A program made the position numbers and the translations under genes. From CAYRFQ01 sp964423615 (GTDB lineage Bacteria > Planctomycetota > Planctomycetia > Gemmatales > Gemmataceae), in the NCBI GenBank assembly GCA_964423615.1, contig CAYRFQ010000056.1, forward strand, positions 1-45,145: DNA of 45,145 bases. Reading direction: 5' to 3'. The notes beneath the pieces were generated by a model, which saw nothing but the letters and a program-made list of their open reading frames with translations, did not search any database and was not told where the DNA came from. Numbering within the stretch: the first letter of the stretch is position 1; every line of letters begins with the position of its first letter. Below, one piece after another: positions 1-9,224 of the stretch.

Positions 1-135
1 GGTGCTCTAATTGTAGCTAATTGCCAGGACGAAAAACTATGCCGGGAATCGCTGGGCTCTTGGGGCAATTATCAACGTTCACAAGGAACAACGAATGGAT
101 AGTTCTCCGGTTGATGAGCTGAGTGGCGTTAGTCG

Positions 136-168
136 GGTGTGCCAATGAGGTTGCGACAATGGCACACC
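136..168 (-). terminator. Hairpin downstream of the phosphohexomutase gene
   Basis: A perfect 9-bp inverted repeat, GGTGTGCCA at 136-144 and TGGCACACC at 160-168, lies about 70 bases past the stop of the leftward gene ending at 235. There is no clear T-tract, so it is only a possible terminator or processing hairpin. The rest of bases 1-234 shows no gene. Confidence 0.35.
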
Positions 169-234
169 AGGTTTGTTGATGGTGGCCATCATTCGGCTAC
201 GCCTTCGCTCGTCACACCCTACAAGGACGCTGTC

Positions 235-2181
235 TTATTGCTCTTCCGGCGGCTTGAGCCCCACGAGTCCGAGGGCATACCGGACGAATTCTGTCTCGAG
301 TTTTTCAGCGGTGTCGTCGACACGTTGGCAGGTTTGCAGCCATTCACTCTCGGGGGTGTCTGCGGCGCTAGGTTGACAGCACACTTCGATATAGGCTTTG
401 GCTTTGGGCTCGGTCCCGCTGGGACGAAGGGCGATGCGAGCTTCGGCTCCGAGAGTGAAGACGAGAAAATTGCGAGCTTTATAGTCCGTGGCTCCTTTGA
501 ATTCTCCCATCCAGCTATCGGTACTGCGTAGGTCGTCGAACTGAGTCACGGGAAGGCCGCCAATCTCCGTTGGGGGAGATTGACGCATGGTGTCGAGCAT
601 TTTGGCCATTTGTTGTTTCCCTTCGAGACCTTTCATGACGACGGTCGCCAGCACATTGCGAAAGTATCCAAACTTTCTCGTGAGGTCGTCCAGGTAGTCT
701 GCCACGGTCAGGCCATTTCGTTTGGCGAGCAGCGCGATTTCGGCGAGTACGAGGGCCGACGAAGCTGCGTCCTTGTCCCGGATTTCGGGAGTCAGGAGAT
801 ATCCGTGGCTCTCCTCGACCCCGATGACGAAATCGTCGGGTGTTCCTTCGACATCTTGGAAGGCGTTATTGGCTTCGAGTTGCCAGATGACGTCGCCGAT
901 GTATTTGCAGCCGACCAGAAGGTTGTCCACGATTTGGGCACCAAAGTGTCGGGCGATCCGGGTGACCATATTGGTCGTGACGAGTGTTTTGACGACTACT
1001 GGCGACTTGGGCAGCATGCCTTTTTCGGCGAGTTGGTCGAGTTTGAAATACGTCAACATGGCGCCAATTTCGTTTCCGTTGAGGTAACGCCAGGGGCCTT
1101 TGCGGTCGGACGTCCGTGGAGACATTCCGCCCAAACGATCCGCGTCGGGATCGGTCGCCAGGAGCAAGTCGGCTTCGACTTTTTTCGCCAATTCCTCGGC
1201 TCGATCCAGTGACGCAGGGACCTCCGGGTTGGGACTCTTGGTGACGTTCGGGAATTGACCATCGGGTGTCATTTGGTCTTCGACGGGGTACATCCGAAAG
1301 CCAGCGTCTTCCAAGGTTTCCATGGCCGTCATGGCTCCGACGCCGTGGAGTGGGGAGAAGACGATCCGGACCTCGTCGAACTTGGGTGTAGGGAGCAAGC
1401 TCTGTTTACGGCAGAGTTCGATGTATGACTTGTGGATCGATTCGGTGATCTCGTGGACACGTCCGGTCTTGAGGGCTTCGGTCCAGTCGAGACTCTTGAT
1501 TGTTTCCACTTGATCTACCAGTTCGGCCATGATCTGGTCTTCGGGTGCGATCGGTTGAGCGCCTCGCTCGTCATAGAACTTGCCGCCGTTGTCGTCGGGT
1601 GGATTGTGGGAAGCGGAGATGTTCAAGCCACCGTGGGCTTGTAGTCGACGTATGGCAAAGCTGAGTTCGGGGGTCGCGAGATAACGGGTGCTGTTCTCGG
1701 GAAGGATGTAACTGTGGATTCCGTTGGCTGCGTAAATTCTTACGGCGTGGCGAGCAAAATCCTTCGAGGAAAGGTGTAGGGTCGGGTTGGGCAGGTCCGG
1801 GTTGTAGTTGTTGTTTTTGTCTTCGAATTGGCGAACGTCGTAGGCGACGACGACGCTGAGTCGTTCGACTCCGGGGAACCGCTCTCTTAGATATTCCGCG
1901 TGTCCCTGGACGCTTGCACCAAGGGTCCAGAGGTTCATTCGATTCGGTCCGATGCCGACCGCTCCTCGTCGACCGCCAGTCCCGAAAGGCAAGATTTGGT
2001 AGAACCGATCGAGAAGAGCCGACCACTTTTCTTCTTCGATCAGCCACTGGATTTGGGGGACGTACTCTGCGAAGGCTGATTGCGTCAGCCACTGTTCCAG
2101 GAACTGTTCTGCTTTTTGCAGAGCGTCTTGGTCAGCCTCGCACGCCCGAATTCCTGCTATGCCTTTCGCCAACAACTCCAT
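235..2181 (-). CDS. Phosphohexomutase (phosphoglucomutase/phosphomannomutase family)
   Basis: A cytoplasmic enzyme that interconverts hexose 1- and 6-phosphates (glucose or mannose), feeding glycogen, sugar-nucleotide and cell-surface synthesis. The product is 648 residues, near the length of the long phospho-sugar mutases. All four family loops are visible: the phosphoserine loop SASHNPPDDNGG (Ser near 191), the metal loop DPDADR near 344-349, the sugar-binding EESHG near 456-460 and the phosphate-binding RPSGTEPKAKAY near 586. The ATG at 2181 is chosen because GAAAGGTAAGAG precedes it; a 56-codon upstream extension is open but has no family resemblance. The gene is transcribed alone, 239 bases from the next minus-strand gene. 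Glucose versus mannose specificity cannot be told from the sequence. Confidence 0.93.
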   Translation of the reverse strand: MELLAKGIAGIRACEADQDALQKAEQFLEQWLTQSAFAEYVPQIQWLIEEEKWSALLDRFYQILPFGTGGRRGAVGIGPNRMNLWTLGASVQGHAEYLRERFPGVERLSVVVAYDVRQFEDKNNNYNPDLPNPTLHLSSKDFARHAVRIYAANGIHSYILPENSTRYLATPELSFAIRRLQAHGGLNISASHNPPDDNGGKFYDERGAQPIAPEDQIMAELVDQVETIKSLDWTEALKTGRVHEITESIHKSYIELCRKQSLLPTPKFDEVRIVFSPLHGVGAMTAMETLEDAGFRMYPVEDQMTPDGQFPNVTKSPNPEVPASLDRAEELAKKVEADLLLATDPDADRLGGMSPRTSDRKGPWRYLNGNEIGAMLTYFKLDQLAEKGMLPKSPVVVKTLVTTNMVTRIARHFGAQIVDNLLVGCKYIGDVIWQLEANNAFQDVEGTPDDFVIGVEESHGYLLTPEIRDKDAASSALVLAEIALLAKRNGLTVADYLDDLTRKFGYFRNVLATVVMKGLEGKQQMAKMLDTMRQSPPTEIGGLPVTQFDDLRSTDSWMGEFKGATDYKARNFLVFTLGAEARIALRPSGTEPKAKAYIEVCCQPSAADTPESEWLQTCQRVDDTAEKLETEFVRYALGLVGLKPPEEQ

Positions 2182-2420
2182 GCTCTTACCTTTCGAGAAA
2201 CTTGATACGAAGACGGATTCAGTGGTCACGTTGGGCCGACACGAGTGCTCACATCGAGGTCCCATTGAGGCTTCGGGGAAGCCATGGAACAGTTTGCCAG
2301 TCGAGGAACCAACGCGTCTGATCTTCCTGTTTAGGGAACGAGGGAGCAAGAGTATTTCTGATGAAGTTGGAACGTGTGTCCAACCGTGTTTTGGGTTTGT
2401 GCAATTTGTTGTGTCGATCT

Positions 2421-4715
2421 TTACCGATACACGGTCAGGTTGAACTTTCCTGTTTTCCTGGCCTCGTAGGATGTCACAGTGATTTGATACACTCTGGTCA
2501 CTCGAGGATTGAATATGATTTGAGAGTTCCTCGTCGAGCCGCCCAAACGATCGTCATTCCAAATGGGAAAGCCGTCGCCTGGGTCGTCGATTTGGAGGAA
2601 CGTGTCGAAATCCTTGCTTTCGACCTCAAGGACGTAATTCGTGTTGGCTTGCAGGGATATGGAGTAAGTTTTCTTGTGGCGAAGGCCCGGGACCATTCGT
2701 GCCTGGGGAATTTTCGTTGTGTAAACTTGGTCTTGCTCGGTAAGGCGGGCTTGTTTTTTGAAGACATCGATTGGTGGGCTGAGCCTCCCGATTGGGGCAT
2801 TGAAGGTGTACAGTTGTGGAACGACAGGGGGCCGGAGTCCCATGTTTTGGATTGTCTGGCTGGACATGTGATGGAAGGCCGAACGGAGCATGATGGCATA
2901 CATGGCCCACTCCGGATCGTTCGGTTGAGTGTTGTAGCGTAACGATTGCGATGGGTCGGAGGGAACTCGGTAGATGAACTCGTTGTTTCCTCCGGGTGGC
3001 TCGATTCGAATCGTCCAGTCGATTTGGTAGCCGCGTAAGAGTCCGCGGATGATCTTGGTGCCCTTCGCGAAGGGCATGCCGGGTGGCCGTTTTGTTGTCG
3101 TGTACAAGTACACTTGCCCGCCAGGGTGAGTGTGGTAGGCGACGTTAATGATGGGCTTTTTTCCTGGCGCGGCGCGTCTCAATTCGAGCAAGTCGTTGTC
3201 GAATATTTTGGCGAACGAGGCTTTGAGGAGTTCCAAGATGAGCCGCTCTCGCTTCTCGATTTGGGTTGGCTCGAAAACGCCACCGACGGGCAGAAACGCG
3301 GTTTGATCTGGCGTCGTCTTGGCGATTTGGCGAAGTTCCGGGCCGTGCTTTCGCATCATTGCGTTGACTTCTCTTTGTTCGAATCGTTTCGCCTGGTCGT
3401 TGTTGGGCTTGAGCGTCCTTTTTCCCTGGAAGCCGACCGTGATGACTGGACTGTTCGCGGACTTGAGGGCTTCCAGGAGGGCAACGAGTCCGTCGTAGAG
3501 TTCGCGGTTCACGTCTCGGTCCTTCGAAACTTCGCGCAACCGTTCGATGGCCTTGTCGTAATAGCCGTTGATCAGGCGTTGGGCTTCGGCGCGGTGGCGA
3601 ACATTGTCTGCGTTGGCCAGATACCTCCGCAAGGTGACAGGACTTTTTTTCGTCTCGGCTTCTTTCTTAGCTTGGTCAAAAATCTCGTCGTCGATCTCGA
3701 CGATCAACTTGGCCAGGGCTGCCTCCGCTTCCGCGCGCGAATGCTTGTGGTCTGGGTTGTTCAAAAATTGTTTCAGTGGGCGGGTGATGCGTGCTCCGAA
3801 AGCTTGCTCTTTGGCGACCAAAAAACGTAGTTCGTCGCGTATCTGGCGAACTTCGTCGGCCCGTGTGCTGTTCGGAAATCTGCGTAGGTATTCGTCTCCG
3901 GCCTTGGCACCAATTCCCGCCTTACTCGAGACCATCTTGTCGTAGAGATACATCTCACTTGTAAAATCGTTGAGCAAAGTGAACCCAAAAAACGCTCCGA
4001 TGGCGATTAGGACTGCTAAACCAAACGCCAAGAGCGTGCCGCGAGGTATCGTTCGGCCAACGGGGTCTGGTTCTGGAATCGGAGACGCACTCAGGGGTTC
4101 TGAACGCGACCTGTAGGAAGCGATTTCCGCTGAAGCGATAGCACCGATGGTGGCCGAATCTCGTGAAGTTCCCGTTTCGGCGTCTTCGGTGCGAAGTCGC
4201 AGGATGGCATCGAGGAACCGGGTTAGTTCGCGGACTTTCGTCAAAGGTTGGACGCTTCGACGGATTATATTCGTCGAGGTGATGATGCGGAAATAGGTCC
4301 TCTGGTAGAGACCGTTATTGAATCTTCTTGTGTCCTGAAAGTCAACAATGTCGTCGATGGGGATGATATTCACCGAACGAGGTGTAACTTCCCACCAAGT
4401 CCCGCCGTCGATGAACCAGAAGCTACCGACTTCCTTCCAATTCCCTCTGAGTTTGTCTACGCCCACTCCAAGGAAAAAAACTCCAAGGAAGGCAAGAACT
4501 GTTTGGTAGCCCGATACGGACTCCAGAGAGGCTGGCGGAATGGACAAGCATGCGGCAACAAAAAGTAAAATGCTTCCCAGGACTGTGAAAAACGCCGCAA
4601 TCTTGGAGCTTTTTTGGGGGATGAAAACGCCGTTGTTGCTTTTTCCTTTTGTTTGCCAGATCTGTAGCAAATAGTCCCGTGATTCGTGATCGAGTTCGGA
4701 AGGACGAATGGCCAT
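2421..4715 (-). CDS. Membrane protein with C-terminal PPC-like beta domain
   Basis: A 764-residue protein of unknown function. Two hydrophobic segments lie near residues 39-60 and 71-87. A soluble stretch follows that resembles a membrane-associated PH-like fold (inference), then a third segment near 226-250 (LLAFGLAVLIAIGAFFGF). The remainder, about 500 residues, would be extracytoplasmic if the last segment runs outward. The last 85 residues (NTNYVLEVESKDFDTFLQI, then a run ending KFNLTVYR) look like the bacterial pre-peptidase C-terminal (PPC) domain, often found at the end of exported proteins. The start at 4715 follows GAGGAAC; 33 upstream codons in frame are ignored. The middle region was not recognised. 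Confidence 0.8.
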   Translation of the reverse strand: MAIRPSELDHESRDYLLQIWQTKGKSNNGVFIPQKSSKIAAFFTVLGSILLFVAACLSIPPASLESVSGYQTVLAFLGVFFLGVGVDKLRGNWKEVGSFWFIDGGTWWEVTPRSVNIIPIDDIVDFQDTRRFNNGLYQRTYFRIITSTNIIRRSVQPLTKVRELTRFLDAILRLRTEDAETGTSRDSATIGAIASAEIASYRSRSEPLSASPIPEPDPVGRTIPRGTLLAFGLAVLIAIGAFFGFTLLNDFTSEMYLYDKMVSSKAGIGAKAGDEYLRRFPNSTRADEVRQIRDELRFLVAKEQAFGARITRPLKQFLNNPDHKHSRAEAEAALAKLIVEIDDEIFDQAKKEAETKKSPVTLRRYLANADNVRHRAEAQRLINGYYDKAIERLREVSKDRDVNRELYDGLVALLEALKSANSPVITVGFQGKRTLKPNNDQAKRFEQREVNAMMRKHGPELRQIAKTTPDQTAFLPVGGVFEPTQIEKRERLILELLKASFAKIFDNDLLELRRAAPGKKPIINVAYHTHPGGQVYLYTTTKRPPGMPFAKGTKIIRGLLRGYQIDWTIRIEPPGGNNEFIYRVPSDPSQSLRYNTQPNDPEWAMYAIMLRSAFHHMSSQTIQNMGLRPPVVPQLYTFNAPIGRLSPPIDVFKKQARLTEQDQVYTTKIPQARMVPGLRHKKTYSISLQANTNYVLEVESKDFDTFLQIDDPGDGFPIWNDDRLGGSTRNSQIIFNPRVTRVYQITVTSYEARKTGKFNLTVYR

Positions 4716-4900
4716 GTTGCTGTTCCTCAGCGGATCAATGAACCGCGGAACACAATCTCTGGTGTTTGAGTTTGGGGTGCCCGAGACTTGTTCCGTTGCA
4801 ATTGTGAAATCCACAAACGGATTGGATGAGAAGCTCTCATCTCTCCGTTGGGTCTATTGTACGGAACCGGGCACCTTCCACAACGAGCCAGGTTTGAGAC

Positions 4901-6157
4901 TTAGCCAGCAGCAGCCATCATATCCCGTTGCATCTCGTCCATTGGGCCGAAGACCTCGTCGACCTGGTCTTTGAAGATGTCTCCGATGAGCAAATCGGTG
5001 ATGTGCCTCTTGTACTCGGGATATTTCTTGAGAAAACTCCCAAAGCTGAACCCGTTATAGAACGCGTAGACCAATTGCTTGACTCGATCCATTCCTTTGA
5101 TGAACTCAGGGCCCCATTTGCCGAGTTGTTGGGCCGAAAGGTCGTTCGACACGAGGCCTTCGTTGACGGCGTCTGCCGCCCATTCTCCTGATTTCAGAGC
5201 CAGGAACACTCCAGAAGAATAAACCGGATCGAGAAAACCGAAGGCGTCTCCCACCAGGACCCATCCCGGCCCGGAGATTTGGTTGGCCCTGTAGGAGAAG
5301 TCTTTGGTCCCGAAAAACTGTGTTACGCGTTCGCTGCCTTCAATTCGCTTTTTGACGGCGGGACAGTTCTCGACTTCTTCGTCGAAAATCTTGCCGTGGT
5401 CGCCGCCTCGGCCCTTGAAGAGATAATCGAGAGTTGAGACAACACCGACACTGAGGATGTCGTTGGGCAGTGGTATGTACCAGAACCATCCTCGTTTTCC
5501 GTTGAGTTGCAAGACAAGAGTTGCTCCCTCATCGAGGCCTGCGTCTCGGTGAGCACCCTTGAAATAGGTCCACACCGCAGCGTTTTTCAGGACGGGATCG
5601 GCCTCGCGAAGTTTCAAACGGTTGGCAATGATGGAGCTTTGGCCGGTCGCGTCGATCACGACCTTGGAGCGAATTTCTTCGTGACGCCCGTCGGGAAACT
5701 GGACTTTGACGCCCGTGGCTCGGTCGCCATCGAAGAGAACGTCGAGGACGCGAGCGCCCATGTGAACTTTAGCTCCCTGGTCTCGGGCATTCTGTACCAT
5801 CATTTCGTCGAAATCTTCGCGTACGACTTGCCAGGTTTGGGAGCATTCGTGTGGGTTGTTGTCGAAGAAATAGAATGGTTGCGATTCTTTTCCGCTGTGG
5901 CTGACGAACTGGACGCTGAATTTCTTTGTAAAGTTGCTTCCCTGGAGTTTGTCGAGCATTCCGAGTCTACGGAATGTCCAGTATGTCTCGGGCATGAGAG
6001 ACTCGCCAACGTGAAAACGAGGTTTTGATTCTCGTTCGAACAGTTGAACACTGTGGCCTTCCTGAGCAACCAACGTGGCTGCCGTGGCTCCAGCTGGTCC
6101 ACCGCCGATAACGATCACATCCGAGGTCTTCGAAATCGCATCAGTTCTCGCAACCAT
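4901..6157 (-). CDS. FAD-dependent oxidoreductase, flavin halogenase-like
   Basis: A 418-residue FAD enzyme of the halogenase/geranylgeranyl-reductase superfamily. The Rossmann FAD motif VIVIGGGPAGATAA lies near residues 15-28. RFHVGESLMP follows near 48-57, and a second FAD contact, GDAFGFLDPVYSSGVFLAL, comes later. Two features point to halogenase rather than reductase: WFWYIP near 224-229 fits the WxWxIP motif, and FTKKF near 76-80 puts a lysine where flavin-dependent halogenases have their catalytic lysine. Such enzymes chlorinate or brominate phenols, pyrroles or carrier-bound substrates using FADH2 from a partner reductase; no reductase or carrier gene lies nearby. The start at 6157 is preceded by AGAAAGGATC. 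It could instead be an unassigned monooxygenase or a lipid reductase. Confidence 0.82.
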   Translation of the reverse strand: MVARTDAISKTSDVIVIGGGPAGATAATLVAQEGHSVQLFERESKPRFHVGESLMPETYWTFRRLGMLDKLQGSNFTKKFSVQFVSHSGKESQPFYFFDNNPHECSQTWQVVREDFDEMMVQNARDQGAKVHMGARVLDVLFDGDRATGVKVQFPDGRHEEIRSKVVIDATGQSSIIANRLKLREADPVLKNAAVWTYFKGAHRDAGLDEGATLVLQLNGKRGWFWYIPLPNDILSVGVVSTLDYLFKGRGGDHGKIFDEEVENCPAVKKRIEGSERVTQFFGTKDFSYRANQISGPGWVLVGDAFGFLDPVYSSGVFLALKSGEWAADAVNEGLVSNDLSAQQLGKWGPEFIKGMDRVKQLVYAFYNGFSFGSFLKKYPEYKRHITDLLIGDIFKDQVDEVFGPMDEMQRDMMAAAG

Positions 6158-6446
6158 GTTGTGTGATCCTTTCTTTTCGTGAATATAAACAAATCTCGAT
6201 CTGTAAAGTTGGATGATCGAGAATGGGTATATTGATTCTTCTTTAAACCGCAAACCGAAGATTGCAGTTAACGACTTATCATCATGATAGTTGCGTAATT
6301 TGGAAGATGCCACGTTTGGGTTGGGTCTAATCTGCGTTCAGATAACAATCGCAAGTTTTCCCCTCACCGTGAATCCTTTCCAGAAGGTTACAAGTGTTTT
6401 CAAAGTACGTCTCCCAGGGGGCTTGCTCAGTAGCTGGACTGGCTAC

Positions 6447-7376
6447 TTACTCCGGAATTCGAGCACACCGGAAGCCAATGCCGTCGAAGTACCCAGGAAC
6501 GGCGCGAAGGCGAAACGCCGACCGGGAGCACCTCGCGGGGCTGCCCCAGCTTCCGCCCCGGAAGACTCGGCGGCTGCCCTCTGTTGGGCCGGTTGGGTCG
6601 ATTCGTAACCTACCTGTGTAATCGCCATACCACCAATCCTGGCACCATTCGAAAATGTTACCGTGCATAGCGTGCAAGCCCCAAGCATTCGGTAGGAACG
6701 ATTTCACGGGCACCGTTTTTTTGCGATACTCACCTTTCTCACTGCCAGCGTAGGGGGGCCTCCCATGATAATTGGCTTGATCTGTCGTGATCGTATTGCC
6801 AAACCAAAACGGACTTGTCGTTCCACTTCGACAAGCGTACTCCCATTGGGCTTCCGTCGGCAACACAATCAGGCGATTGGTTCGTTCGGTTAACTTCTGG
6901 CAAAACTTTTGACAATCGTGCCAAGACACACGCTCAACTGGCAACTCGGGTCCAGGGAACTTGCTCGGGTTATCTCCCATGACGTGCTCCCATTGCCGTT
7001 GCGTTACGGGCGTCGTCTGGAGCCAAAAGCCTTTCGTCAGAGTCACCGCGTGTTGGGTTTCGCCGTGGCCTCTCTCGGGTTCGTCGTGGGAACTTCCCAT
7101 CAAGAATGTCCCTGGTGGTATCCAAACGAACTCCATGCCGATCTCGTTGGTGTATCGGGGCATCACCGGATCGAGTTTTTCGACCAAGACTAACTCTCGG
7201 AGTCGTTCTTCCATGGCCAGTCGCTCAGGTGTGATCTCAACCATGTCTTTGAGTGTGTACGAGAGCCTGAGCAACTCACACCTGGGGTCGCCTTTCTCTT
7301 CCAGATAGTCGGCCAGGATGAACGCCACCTTGGAGTCATTCGGAATGACGCTGACCAGAGATTCGAAATCCGACAT
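6447..7376 (-). CDS. TIGR02996 domain plus SUMF1 (formylglycine-generating-like) protein
   Basis: A 309-residue protein. Residues about 3-42 (LVSVIPNDSKVAFILADYLEE, GDPRCELLRL) match the TIGR02996 repeat-companion domain common in Gemmata-type planctomycetes. From about residue 78 a SUMF1/FGE-sulfatase domain follows: EFVWIPPGTFLMGS, then PVERVSWHDCQKFC, WEYACRSGT, GLHAMHGNIFEWCQDWW and FRGGSWGSPARCSRSAFR. This fold includes the enzyme making formylglycine in sulfatases, but most bacterial members are non-catalytic or ligand-binding. The active cysteine pair of true FGEs was not clearly identified, so sulfatase activation is not claimed. No signal peptide is visible. The ribosome site before 7376 is weak. 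Confidence 0.88.
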   Translation of the reverse strand: MSDFESLVSVIPNDSKVAFILADYLEEKGDPRCELLRLSYTLKDMVEITPERLAMEERLRELVLVEKLDPVMPRYTNEIGMEFVWIPPGTFLMGSSHDEPERGHGETQHAVTLTKGFWLQTTPVTQRQWEHVMGDNPSKFPGPELPVERVSWHDCQKFCQKLTERTNRLIVLPTEAQWEYACRSGTTSPFWFGNTITTDQANYHGRPPYAGSEKGEYRKKTVPVKSFLPNAWGLHAMHGNIFEWCQDWWYGDYTGRLRIDPTGPTEGSRRVFRGGSWGSPARCSRSAFRLRAVPGYFDGIGFRCARIPE

Positions 7377-7473
7377 GGTGGGTCTTTGAGTTGTTTCTTA
7401 CAGAGGAAGGAAAAAGGATTTGGAACGGTTCTAGGTGTTTGTCTTGGTTATTTGGGTTCCGTAGGCTTGCGCA

Positions 7474-7536
7474 CACGGCTAGGATCTCTCGCTCCTTCGG
7501 AGCTTACAAACCAAAACACGGCACTTGTTTAGCCGA
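7474..7536 (+). repeat. Dispersed intergenic repeat A, copy 1
   Basis: This stretch of about 63 bases contains CACGGCTAGGATCTCTCGCT, then CCTTCGGAGCTTACAAACCA and CTTGTTTAGCCGAC. Close copies lie at 20733-20796 in the same orientation and at 41969-42033 inverted. All three sit between genes. Function unknown. Confidence 0.8.
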
Positions 7537-7542
7537 CTGCCT

Positions 7543-7584
7543 GCCGCGTGTACTACGATTTTCCTGGCAAATCCAGAGGAGCAC
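7543..7584 (+). repeat. Partial copy of the 24.3-kb hairpin repeat
   Basis: GCCGCGTG followed by ACGATTTTCCTGGCAAATCC and AGAGGA resembles 24354-24403, where GCCGCGTGGACCTATGATTT and TTGGCAAATCC precede the right hairpin arm ending CCAGAGGA. It is therefore a second dispersed intergenic element, placed directly after repeat A. Confidence 0.55.
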
Positions 7585-7661
7585 TCAAACGTTTCGTGTA
7601 CTTTGAAAATGACCTGGGCGCGTCGTTGTTCGTAGATTATTGCTGTTGATTTTCTGAATTT

Positions 7662-7938
7662 ATGAGGAGTCTTGTCATACATCCTTGGTTTCTGACTACT
7701 GCCATCCTGACATTGATGTCGGTGACTGCAGATGCGTCGTTCGCCCAGACATGCGGCCCGAATGGTTGGTAGGCCTCGACACTCGTTGAATTCTTATGCT
7801 GGTTATCCAGGATATCGGTACTTTTACGGATACGATTCGCAAGGTTATCATTATTCCAATCTTGGGCCAGGTTGTGTGGCTGCTCCAAGTGGATATTATG
7901 GTCGACCGTATGGCCATCCACACAGTTATCCGTCCTAA
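7662..7938 (+). pseudogene. Frameshifted gene for a small secreted Gly/Tyr-rich protein
   Basis: From the ATG at 7662 the reading begins MRSLVIHPWFLTTAILTLMS and continues VTADASFAQ, a convincing signal peptide with an Ala-x-Gln-type cleavage region. It then stops after seven residues (TCGPNGW). The next frame is open across the same point to 7938 and encodes a Tyr/Gly/Pro-rich tail (SYAGYPGYRYFYGYDSQGYH, later SGYYGRPYGHPHSYPS), the composition of small exported planctomycete proteins. Joining the two frames gives a secreted protein of about 90 residues. A strong terminator follows at 7954. I infer one gene broken by a single frameshift near 7735-7770; a sequence error would explain it equally well. 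Confidence 0.6.
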
Positions 7939-7953
7939 TACGCAGGATAAGTG

Positions 7954-7993
7954 TGTCACCTGTTCATCTTCTATTGAACAGGTGACATTTCTT
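7954..7993 (+). terminator. Rho-independent terminator
   Basis: A perfect 13-bp stem (TGTCACCTGTTCA at 7954-7966, TGAACAGGTGACA at 7975-7987) with an 8-base loop is followed by TTTCTT. It lies just past the frameshifted small-protein gene and could also slow leftward transcription from the hydrolase gene ending at 8017. Confidence 0.8.
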
Positions 7994-8016
7994 AACGCGG
8001 CCAGAAGCTCTTGCAC

Positions 8017-8991
8017 TCACTTCTTCTTGAGGTGTTTGTCATACCACTCGATGGCGATTTCTTGCGCCTTGCCACGAGCTTCTTTGTAGATGCCGTAATG
8101 TTTGATGTTGGGAATGGTGATCAACTTCTTGGGACCTTTGGCTCGTTTGTGAGCGAGGACGGCATGATACTTGTTGTCGAATAGTTCTTCTTTCTCGGCC
8201 ACGATGAACAACATGGCACATCGTGAGGCCTTCTCCATATTTTCGACAGGAGCATAGTTTCTCAATCGTTCACGGATTGGGATGCCACGGAGGCTTCCAA
8301 ACTTGGCTCCCGGCTTGGGATAGCCGATTTGTCCGCGTGTTCGTTTTGTGGCCTCAGCCAGCGTCTTGAATTTCCCCAACCCAAGCATCACCCATCGACT
8401 GTCGAGGGCCGGAACTTGACTGACCGTTGCCTTGACGCGTTGGTCTTGTTGGGCAGCATAAACGACGTGGCCTCCTGAATAACTCGATCCCCACAGACCA
8501 ATTCGTCTTGTGTCGCACTGTTTCTCGCTCTGGACCCAGTGAATCACATTGAGTAGGTCAGTCGTTTGATCGATCGGATCCACGATCTCACGAATTTCTC
8601 TTACCTTTGCGGTAAAAGGCTCGCCAGGGTTTCCTTTCTTCGAGGGCTTGACGAGAACCAGACGTCCGTTGCTTTCCCCCCACCCTCGGTAATCGAACGT
8701 GACGACGAAGTATCCGGCACGAGCGAACACGACGGCATCGGGTCGTAACATTTTGGCAACCCCACCCCAACCGTGGCACATGATGATTGTCGGCAATCGC
8801 TTGTTTTCGTTCTCCTTGAGGGTGAACAACTCCGCAGTCATGCGCGTGCCTTCACTGATGACGTTGGCTTTTCGAAAAAGTATGTCCTTGGGGGATTGGT
8901 AGGGCTTGGTCTTGGGTTGCGTTTGGGCGGATGCCTGTGTGATGAAAACGAATACGAGACAGAAAAACCAGACGATCTGCGAGGTGTGCAT
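8017..8991 (-). CDS. Exported alpha/beta hydrolase
   Basis: A 324-residue protein with a signal peptide (IVWFFCLVFVFITQASAQ, cleavage near residue 23). The hydrolase core shows the oxyanion-strand motif IMCHGWGG near 70-77 and FDYRGWGES near 99-107. The nucleophile elbow LWGSSYSGGH lies near 166-175 and has the GxSYxG form seen in CocE/S15-type hydrolases. VAEKEELFDNKYH and NIKHYGIY supply the likely acid and histidine near the C-terminus. It probably hydrolyses an ester, lactone or peptide bond outside the cytoplasm; the substrate cannot be told. It stands alone, 233 bases from the next minus-strand gene. Confidence 0.85.
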   Translation of the reverse strand: MHTSQIVWFFCLVFVFITQASAQTQPKTKPYQSPKDILFRKANVISEGTRMTAELFTLKENENKRLPTIIMCHGWGGVAKMLRPDAVVFARAGYFVVTFDYRGWGESNGRLVLVKPSKKGNPGEPFTAKVREIREIVDPIDQTTDLLNVIHWVQSEKQCDTRRIGLWGSSYSGGHVVYAAQQDQRVKATVSQVPALDSRWVMLGLGKFKTLAEATKRTRGQIGYPKPGAKFGSLRGIPIRERLRNYAPVENMEKASRCAMLFIVAEKEELFDNKYHAVLAHKRAKGPKKLITIPNIKHYGIYKEARGKAQEIAIEWYDKHLKKK

Positions 8992-9224
8992 GTCATGTTC
9001 TCCAGCCAGTCTTGGATCTGAGATGTTGCGATTAATTCAGTATCAGTTGTGTGCATTAAGAATGGTATTCCGAAGCCACGCAGCGGCGATAGAGTGTAGT
9101 CCTGTGTGTGAATCCACTGAACAGGGATAGAACCTCTAACTCTTGTGGACTCACTCCATAATTACAATCTGTCGGCAGTCCGTCGTGGCCGATCATCGTC
9201 ACGATGAGGTGTACTTCGTCCGAC

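Noticed and set aside
6447..7376. Assigning the SUMF1 protein as the activator of the sulfatase at 18900
   Set aside because: The FGE catalytic cysteines were not identified and the genes are 11 kb apart on opposite strands.
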